Positions 57,907-64,000 of a DNA stretch of 64,000 nucleotides are shown piece by piece. The position numbers and the translations under genes are program-made. Below the pieces are notes generated by a model. That model had not been told where the DNA came from, ran no database searches, and saw only the letters and a program-made list of their open reading frames with translations. Numbering within the stretch: the stretch's first letter is position 1; each line of letters opens with the position of its first letter. Location: NCBI GenBank assembly GCA_016271365.2, contig CM057456.1:662807501-662871500 (forward strand), in the 5' to 3' direction. This DNA is from Neoceratodus forsteri. Taxonomy: Eukaryota; Chordata; Ceratodontiformes; Ceratodontidae.

Positions 57907-58264
57907 AGGACCATACCACCCCAGATGCCATGCACACCACTGCAACTGAACAACCATAGCCAGCTGCAAATCAGAGACCACCACAGTATTCATAACAAAT
58001 ATATATATATATATTGGAAAAAGATATGTACAACACCAAGACCAATAACATAACTACATACATATATGTACAAGACAAGGGGGTAGGGGTACAAGGTAGG
58101 GTGGGTAAGGGGTAGGGTGAACAACTGGGAGAGGGAAGCAGGGTGGGAGGGCTGGTGAAGTGGGAAGGGAGCAGTCAGCACCTGGCAGGCTGGTCCCCGC
58201 TGCTGGTTGATCTTCCGGTTCCTCCGCGCCGCTGACCCCATGGCGCTGCATGTCTGTGAGGAGG

Positions 58265-59370
58265 TCATGTGGCGACTGACACCTGCATCAGCTGCTGGAG
58301 GGCACAGTCCATCCGCCATAGGATGCTGAGACCTAGGAAAAGGAACACAGTCAATGGCTGTGACTGTCACAACCCCTGAACACCACCCATCCTGCAAGGC
58401 ATATAGCCCAGTGCCCCGCACCTGTGATGGTATGCACCCACCCACAGTGACCATGCACTTGACACGCCCAACCAGGCAGCACCAGCTATGTGCACCGCTG
58501 CACACACACACTGCCCATGTCCATCACAGCACAAACAAGGCTGTCAAGTGATGTGGCAATGTGGTGGGATGCCAGTTCCACAGCCATGTGCCCAGTGCAT
58601 GCATAGACCACCAGTGACACACACACAGACGTGCAGTGACACTGGACAGTGATGACTGTTGCCTGTGTCATGCATGGTTGTGTTGTCCATGGCTGGTGGT
58701 CATGCCCACCCCCTTCAGCATGCAATAGCATCCATGATGTAATGACACTCACACTCATCAAGCAGCTGTGGCTGCTGCTGCTGCTGCCGCTGTGGCCCAC
58801 CCATCATGCCTTCTCCGGCTGCCACCTGGGCCCCGCCACGGCCCTCCTCAGCCTGGGCCTGCATCCTCTCTGCCAGGCCTATGGGTGACAAATGTTGAGA
58901 AAAACATCAGTGTGACCCCAAAGCAGACTGCCCCCTGCCCCAGTCAGTGTGCCTGCCCACACAGCCAGACACATGCATCTCACACCTGCACACACTGACA
59001 CAGCCAACCATGGCAGAGCCATCCCTCATGCACTGCCACCAAAACACAGTCACACCCCTATGGAGAATACAGGTGCATAGATGGTACACCCACCTGGCCT
59101 AGGCACAACGCCCCTCCTGGCATGTGATCTGAGGTGTTGCAGCACGTCTGGCTCCCTTCTGCGGAGGTCACTATGTCTGTGCCTGCACTGGTCAGCAGAC
59201 CGGCACTGCCCTGTGACCCTCTCCAGTTCAGTGGCCACCTGCAGCCACACATGGGTGCGGGCCATGGTGAGGGGCTGATCCCCAAACAGTGCCCCAAAGT
59301 GGGGCTCAACCATTGCCACCAGGTTGGCCACCTCCAACTGACTCCACTGGGGAGCTCTCCTGCGTGCCAT
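58265..59370 (-). CDS. Harbinger gene A: SANT/Myb-like DNA-binding protein (three exons)
   Basis: Exon 1 (59,370-59,094) starts MARRRAPQWSQLEVANLV and contains FGALFGDQ, HVWLQVATELERV and CRHRHSDLRRREPDVLQHLR. This is a SANT/Myb-like trihelix of the type seen in MYPOP-like (Myb-related, partner of profilin) predictions. Exon 1 ends at a GTGGGT donor in codon phase 1. Exon 2 (58,878-58,753) follows an AG acceptor and reads GLAERMQAQAEEGRG with a run of Gln, then a GTGAGT donor. Exon 3 starts at 58,332 after TTTCCTAG and reads LSILWRMDCALQQLMQVSVAT, ending at TGA (58,265-58,267). That TGA could be a decayed CGA, since an open frame continues after it. The exon phases join without frameshift, which supports the model. 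It probably binds transposon DNA; this is inference from the family. Confidence 0.65.
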
Positions 59371-60140
59371 TACTGTAGTAGAGCAGGCACTATGGTGCCT
59401 CGCAGCCGGGCAACCCCACGTGGAAATGTTGCGCACAGACCACCATAGGTTCCAATCATGCTGTCCGGGGAGCCGCCGCCGGTTCATTAGCGCTGTCACC
59501 AAACAGCACAACAGAGCCGTACACATGGTAGCCGAACAGCGCCAGGGGGCAAAGGTCGGACACCAGGTCAGGGGTCTATGACGCAAGGCCACGCACAGCG
59601 CCATCTGACATCTACGCATCCTGCATGACCGATCACCTGCATGCCAGTGCTAGAGTGGACTATTGCGCAGTAGTGCCACAGCGCCATATGGTGCCCAGTG
59701 CTGTAGCGCCACTAGCACAATGGTGGCCAAGGCCTGAATTGCCGATCGCGCAGAGCATGTCATCAGCTCGCAGACGCCCGCGCGTGTTACCTGGCATGTG
59801 CAATGCAGTGTACCACATAGTCACAGATCTGTGCTATTGGCTCACCGGCTCAACCAGAGTTGCACAAAGCGCCCAATGGCGCGATATTCAGCCGACACAT
59901 GCAAATCATCGACCAGCCATTCAAAGGCGCAGTGGCGCGATTTGCATCTCATTACAGTTGCTCCACTCCTAATTTGCATGCATTGCGCTATAAATGTGCG
60001 ACATTGGGCTGCGCTGGCCAGATTCGGTTACTGCAGCTGAGAGATGGGTTGCATGCTGTGTGATGTTCTGGACAATGGTTATGGGATAACGCTGTAGACT
60101 GCACAGTGACAGGTGTCCACTTCCACCCACACAGATCGAC
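59371..60140. promoter_or_regulatory. Divergent promoter between Harbinger genes A and B
   Basis: The 770-bp gap separates the starts of two divergently read genes. On the B side a TATA box, TATAAAT (59,989-59,995), lies about 150 bp before the ATG at 60,141, and two octamer-like ATTTGCAT boxes lie at 59,939 and 59,972. A GCGATATTC repeat (59,881) and several CGCAGTGGCGC / GCGCAATGG-like half-palindromes are nearby. No clear TATA is seen on the A side. Confidence 0.5.
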
Positions 60141-61434
60141 ATGACCGAGCAGAGCCAAGGTGAGGGTGAGGATGGTGGTCGGAGGAGGAGGCCCAACTTC
60201 ACCATGGCGGAGACAGAGGCCCTCTTCCAGGCCTACCTGGAGGAGGAGGAGCCACTACTGAGTGGACGGCGGGGCACCCCTCAGGCCCATGTGGCTGCAT
60301 GGGAGGGGGTAGCTCGGGCAGTGAACCTGCACGGAAGCCACCAGCGCTCTGTGCAGGAATGCAAACAGAAGATGGGGACAGACCACAGGAGGGTGAAGAA
60401 GAAGAAGGTGACAGCCCTCAGGGCGGCACGTGCTGGCACAGGCGGGGGCCAGCCAGCAGTCGTGGAGCTGACCCCGGCTGAGGACCGACTGGCTGCATCA
60501 ATGCAGCAGAGTGCAATTGAGGGCGTACCAGGAGGTGGATTCCAGACAGGTGGAAGCCCATCACTGCACGGTATGACATGGTGGTGGTGTTGGGGGGGGG
60601 AGGTTGTTCACATGCACTCACATGTCCTCTCTTTCTGTTACAGATCCTGTTAATCTTCCGGGGATGGTGGTGGTGGGTCCAGGCAGTGAGGAAGACCTGC
60701 TGGACATGGAGGAGGGTCCATCCACCTTGTCACCAGCCAGCATGCACTGCACCAGCATGCACGCGGGCTGCCAACTCTGGTGTCGGTGAGTCGGGTGGGG
60801 TGCACAGCCTGTGTCTCAGCAGTCTGGCATGCAAGCATGCCAGCACGCTGTGACTGTGGCTGTAGCACGCACTCTGCACCATTGATGATGCAAGGACTAC
60901 AATGGGCAGTGACATGTGAGTGTCCCATGATGGACACAGCAGGCCAGCGCACGCCCCTGGGCCTAGCTGGTTCCAATGTGTGCCAGCATGTTGGCACAGT
61001 CCCAGGTTGTGCCTGTCAGCACCGGGGCAGCACCGTGGCTGTGCAGGTGTCTGGCACTGTTGTGGCCACAGCAGTGGAACGAGTGGTCCCTGGGCACAGC
61101 GGTTGGAGGCAGCAGCAGCTCACCCACCAGGTCTGGGGGTACAGTGTCCACTGGTGGCACATGCCCACCGCCCTTCAATATGCCCATTCCTGGTCCTGGT
61201 GAACAGCGCCCACCCTCAAGGGGTGTTGAGTATCAGGACCTTCCATACCTTGGGGGACAGGATGCCATTGTGGCAGAGTACCCATTTGAAGAGCACACCC
61301 GCCTGCTGTGGGAATCAGTACAGCAGCAAAGGCAGGTTGCAACATCCGTGGAGGCACTGTGTGTGGCTGTGGAGTGGCACAGCAGGACTGTGCTCTGGAC
61401 TGTGCAGAGATGGTCCATATGCGGATGGATGTGA
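60141..61434 (+). CDS. Harbinger gene B: Myb/SANT protein, NAIF1-like (at least three exons)
   Basis: Exon 1 (60,141-60,570) encodes MTEQSQGEGEDGG, then RRRRPNFTMAETEALFQAYL, AAWEGVARAVNLHGSHQRSV and ECKQKMGTDHRRVKKKKV. These are the helices and basic tail of the Myb-like partner protein of animal Harbinger elements, related to host NAIF1. The C-terminal part has LTPAEDRLAASMQQSAIEGV. The GTATGA donor at 60,571 and the TTTCTGTTACAG acceptor before 60,644 join in phase to give DPVNLPGMVVVGPGSEEDLL. Exon 2 ends at a GTGAGT donor (60,786); a CACCCACCAG acceptor before 61,131 restores the frame into NMPIPGPGEQRPPS and a Gln-rich WESVQQQRQ helix. A probable one-base slip near 61,390 ends the frame at 61,434. 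In the other frame AAIDRQTQALVAVGL continues the likely coiled coil. In related systems this protein carries transposase to the nucleus and DNA. Confidence 0.75.
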
Positions 61435-62360
61435 CCGCCGCCATTGACAGGCAGACCCAGGCATTGGTCGCTGTCGGGCTGCATTGGACACACGCAGGTG
61501 CTCCTGTACCGCACACCCCACACAGTACGCTCCACTCCCCATTCGGGTGTCGCATGGCCACCAAGCCTGTCGACGCCGGGTTCTGCTGTGGCATCCCGAG
61601 CACCCTGGTGCAGGCGTGTTTGGCATACTACAGACCCCACTGCGGACAAGGTCGCGATCGTGCAGTGGGACCCCTGGTGGTCCATCGGTGCCACCCCACG
61701 TGGCCCCCTGCTCAGCCTGCCAGTGCTGTTGGGTGGTGGGGCTACCCAGCCATCGCGGTGGCGTGGAATGGTGCAACATGACTGACCTGTCTCCCAGTGC
61801 GGGCCCTGTCTGGTACTGCCCTGTGTGCACTGTGCATCATGGTGGGCAGTGCACTGGTGGGTGCCCTGCACATCACGCCGACATACGGACCACCTGCACA
61901 CCATCCTGACTGCTGTCCACAGGTGTGTGTGCATGATGATGCCTGCATTATACTGTACACCAAGGTGCAAGAGTGCCCAGCATCTGACACACGTACTTGG
62001 ACAGTACAGGTGGTGGGTGTGGTCTGTGGATCTGTGTGTTTGCCATGTCTGTTCCTGCTCTGCTGTGCACCTGCCCATGTACACTTTGTGCCTGGTGTGT
62101 GTGTGTGTGTGTGTCTCCATATGACTGTTCACCCCTCCCTGATGGTGTGTTTGTGTGCCTGGTCCCTTCCACTCCCTTGCCGTCATGCACCCTGGTGTGT
62201 TACTCTGTGTGCCAGTGGGTTGTGCCAGAACAGTGTTGTGCACATGGCCCTTGACTTACCTGTGTCATGCATAATGCTCCTCCCGTGGCGGTGTCCTGGT
62301 GCAGCTGGGCCTGCCGGATCAGTCGGGGTCCCACCGTCAAGGGGTTGTTCATCACCATCA
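61435..62360. other. Harbinger interior between genes B and transposase
   Basis: The first 350 bp may hold the rest of gene B after a frameshift. The remainder is TG/CA-rich, including a TG run at 62,097-62,114. Long open frames on both strands here (up to 336 codons, minus, 62,243-61,233) lack any domain and overlap recognised exons, so I treat them as chance. Confidence 0.4.
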
Positions 62361-63765
62361 TCACCGGTGCCGCTGGCTCCCTTCGCTGTCCCCCTCCTCG
62401 ACCTGAATGGCTATCCCACAGTCTTTGGCCATGTTGTGCAGGATACAACAGGCCAGGAATATCCCACAGGCCTTTGAGGAGCTGTACTGTAGGGCACCGC
62501 CAGAGGTATCTAGGCATCGGAAGCGTGCCTTGAGCATCCCAAACACCCGCTCGATGATGTTGCATGTGGCGGCATGCGCCTCATTATATCATTGCTGCGA
62601 TGGGGTCATGGGGCACCGGTAGGGTGTGAGCAGCCAGGGACGGAGTGGGTATCCGCTGTCACCTGTGTGGAGATGGTGGAGATGAGTATCATGTTCAAGT
62701 CCATATTGCCAATATCCCTGTGTGCCTCTACCATAGCACCTGTGGCATTCCACCCTTGCTTGCGTTTGCAATTCTACATGCATACTCACCCACTAGATGG
62801 CCTGTGGGGATGTCCTCACTCTCGAATCGATTGCACAGTGCGGACTGATACCATATAAAGGCATCATGTGCTCCGCCAGGGTGTGTGGCACAGACATTGA
62901 TTAGGCGCCCAGTGGCATCACACACCACCTGGCAGTTGACACTGGAATAGCCCTTCCTGTTCCTATATGCAGCCCCATCGGGGCCAGGTGGCATGCGTAT
63001 GGCCACATGGGTGCAGTCTATGGTCCCTAGCATGCCAGGCATACGTGCTCCCCTGTGGAACTCCTGCATGTTTGCTGTACGCTCTGCCGTGGTGCTGGGG
63101 AACTGGATGTGCTCCGCAGCATGTGACAGCAGTGCGCTGAGGAATTGGGTGAGGATGCGTGATGTGGCCGACTGTGTGATGCCTGTGGTGTCCCCTGTCA
63201 GCCTCTGGAAGGTGCCCGTGGTGAGCAGGCACATGCAGGCTGTCACCTTGGTCTCCACCGACAGAGCGTGACTCCGTCGTGAGGGTGCCTGCATCACATC
63301 ACTGCACAGCTCACAGAGCCGTCTCAGTATTGCCCTGTTCAGGCAGTACTGGCCCACGATCTCTACATCTGTTTACAGCTCAAAGCTGATGCGGGCACGG
63401 TACTGCCTGTTGGGGGCGTACCGCCGACGGGCCCTTCCACGGCCACGTCCCCCTGCAGCATGCATTCTCACCCCCCTCATTACAGCTTCCATGTGGAAGC
63501 TGGCACTGTCCATCTCCCTGGCTTGTGGCCCCGGCTGATGTTGCTCTGTTACCCCCGCTCTCCTGACTGCTACCTCCACTGCACCTGGTACACCTACTGG
63601 CCTCTGCACTCTGTGGCCCCATACACCTTCCCTTGCCCCTCTTCTGTCCTGTGCACCCTGGCCTGCACTGTATGTAACTCTGGCCTTCTCTGTCTCTCTC
63701 TGCCTCATGTGTCTTCCCTGTTGCGTTCTTGTGCCTCTTCCTTGAGCCTTTTTATTTTGGCTCAT
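62361..63765 (-). pseudogene. Harbinger DDE transposase (HARBI1-type), two exons, two in-frame stops
   Basis: The transposase cuts and joins the element at TAA-type targets. The N-terminal part (from MSQNKKAQG, 63,765) is basic and Arg-rich. After an in-frame TAA (63,373-63,375) come GQYCLNRAILRRLCEL, the helix-turn-helix TGDTTGITQSATSRIL, the first catalytic Asp in GTIDCTHVAIRMP (residue 114 of the frame starting at 63,357), KGYSSVNCQVVCDATG, and the second Asp in HPGGAHDAFIW (residue 165). Exon 1 ends at 62,790 (GGTGAGT). A 127-nt intron (62,789-62,663) has a CCACACAG acceptor, and exon 2 resumes GDSGYPLRPWLLTPY. After TGA (62,589-62,591, where an Arg CGA is expected) NIIERVFGMLKARFRCLD carries the catalytic Glu. 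LACCILHNMAKD precedes the end at 62,361. Only point changes disable it, so the copy is young. Confidence 0.85.
62663..62789 (-). other. Intron of the transposase gene
   Basis: The donor is GG|GTGAGTAT and the acceptor is CTCCACACAG|GT. Removal joins GHLVG to DSGYPL in frame, which reproduces the uninterrupted family motif. Length is 127 nt. Confidence 0.85.
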
Positions 63766-63820
63766 TTCCGCTGGGGCGCAACTTCCGGCTGTTCGGCTCT
63801 TGCACATTGCGCAAGTCTTT

Positions 63821-63941
63821 GAATATCGCATTGCGCTCTTTATGCATGGATCCACCCTCTTCGGTTGCACATGCCTTCATTTGCATTGCGCTGTTGCTCA
63901 ACCTGTTTTTGGTGGCACAACTGCCTCCTGCTGAATATCGC
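63821..63941. promoter_or_regulatory. Right subterminal GAATATCGC repeats
   Basis: GAATATCGC at 63,821 and 63,933 are inverted relative to the outermost left copy. They lie just upstream of the transposase start, so they could serve both as end-recognition sites and as promoter elements. ATTGCGC motifs are interspersed. Confidence 0.5.
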
Positions 63942-64000
63942 AGAATGGCGCACTTTCGGACTTGCGCATGCACAACCCTATTGCGCATGGCGCATCCCAT

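Larger units (their letters stand above)
57117..64000. mobile_element. PIF/Harbinger DNA transposon with three genes (right end outside window)
   Basis: The left terminus TGGGCCGGATATTCAAACTG begins near 57,116-57,117, next to TAA (57,113-57,115), which is the usual Harbinger target trinucleotide. Inside are three split genes described separately: SANT protein A (minus), Myb-like protein B (plus) and a DDE transposase (minus). The motif GCGATATTC, or its complement, is repeated near both ends and in the promoter between A and B. The right terminal repeat is not in the window. Base composition is CA/TG-rich. Confidence 0.85.

Noticed and set aside
61233..62243. A 336-codon open frame on the minus strand
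   Set aside because: It overlaps exon 3 of Harbinger gene B, is composed of CA/TG-rich low-complexity sequence (runs of Thr and His) and has no recognisable domain.

Overview
The window looks like intergenic DNA from a large, repeat-rich vertebrate genome, most likely an amphibian or a similar non-amniote. The evidence is the mixture of transposon lineages: L2-, CR1- and L1-type LINEs, a Penelope-like element, MIR-like CORE-SINEs, a Ty3/Gypsy element with PNMA-type Gag, hAT, Tc1/mariner and PIF/Harbinger relics. I recognise no host gene, true tRNA, rRNA or CRISPR. Species assignment is inference.

Layout. 1-4.4 kb: the 5' half of an L2-type LINE (minus) running off the left edge, then a decayed Penelope-like element (minus) and a hammerhead-like motif. 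4.4-10.65 kb: a composite repeat, here called family X (tandem units of about 280-300 bp, then a G-rich tail ending in GATA/GACA), split by an almost complete L2 LINE (5.2-9.0 kb) and a second L2 3' end (9.4-10.2 kb). 11.9-12.36 kb: a GC-rich poly(A) retrocopy with a 17-bp target duplication. 13-14.4 kb: an L2 3' end and a CORE-SINE. 14.4-24.7 kb: a block of about 1.2 kb present twice, two more family X copies, a CR1 fragment with a nested insertion, and two abutting satellite arrays (143 bp and 298 bp). 23.2-31.65 kb: a broken L1-type LINE (minus) with a nested CR1. 31.8-37.4 kb: a hAT tail, a CR1 3' end, a nearly full CR1 (33.9-37.06 kb) and a low-complexity dispersed repeat. 37.4-40 kb: Harbinger-like MITE sequence and small tandem repeats. 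40.06-48.38 kb: a Ty3/Gypsy element (minus) with a 1.7-kb 3' LTR and a rearranged 5' end. 48.4-57.1 kb: family X inverted, three CORE-SINEs, a palindromic Tc1/mariner MITE and otherwise unassigned DNA. 57.1-64 kb: a large PIF/Harbinger transposon that runs off the right edge.

The Harbinger element is the best-preserved functional unit. It holds three split genes: a HARBI1-type DDE transposase (minus, two exons, catalytic DDE kept, two in-frame stops), a NAIF1-like Myb/SANT protein (plus, at least three exons) and a second SANT protein of MYPOP-like type (minus, three exons). The two DNA-binding genes diverge from a shared promoter region with a TATA box. Known Harbinger elements pair a transposase with one Myb-like partner, so a third gene is the most novel feature here. 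The other candidate for an undescribed entity is family X.

The retroelements are mostly inactive: the L2 RT box reads YMGN, the CR1 RT motif A has lost its aspartate, and the Ty3 integrase has an Asp-to-Asn change. Nesting gives a partial order of events: family X before L2; the duplicated block and L1 before one CR1; family X before an L2 3' insertion at 49.4 kb.
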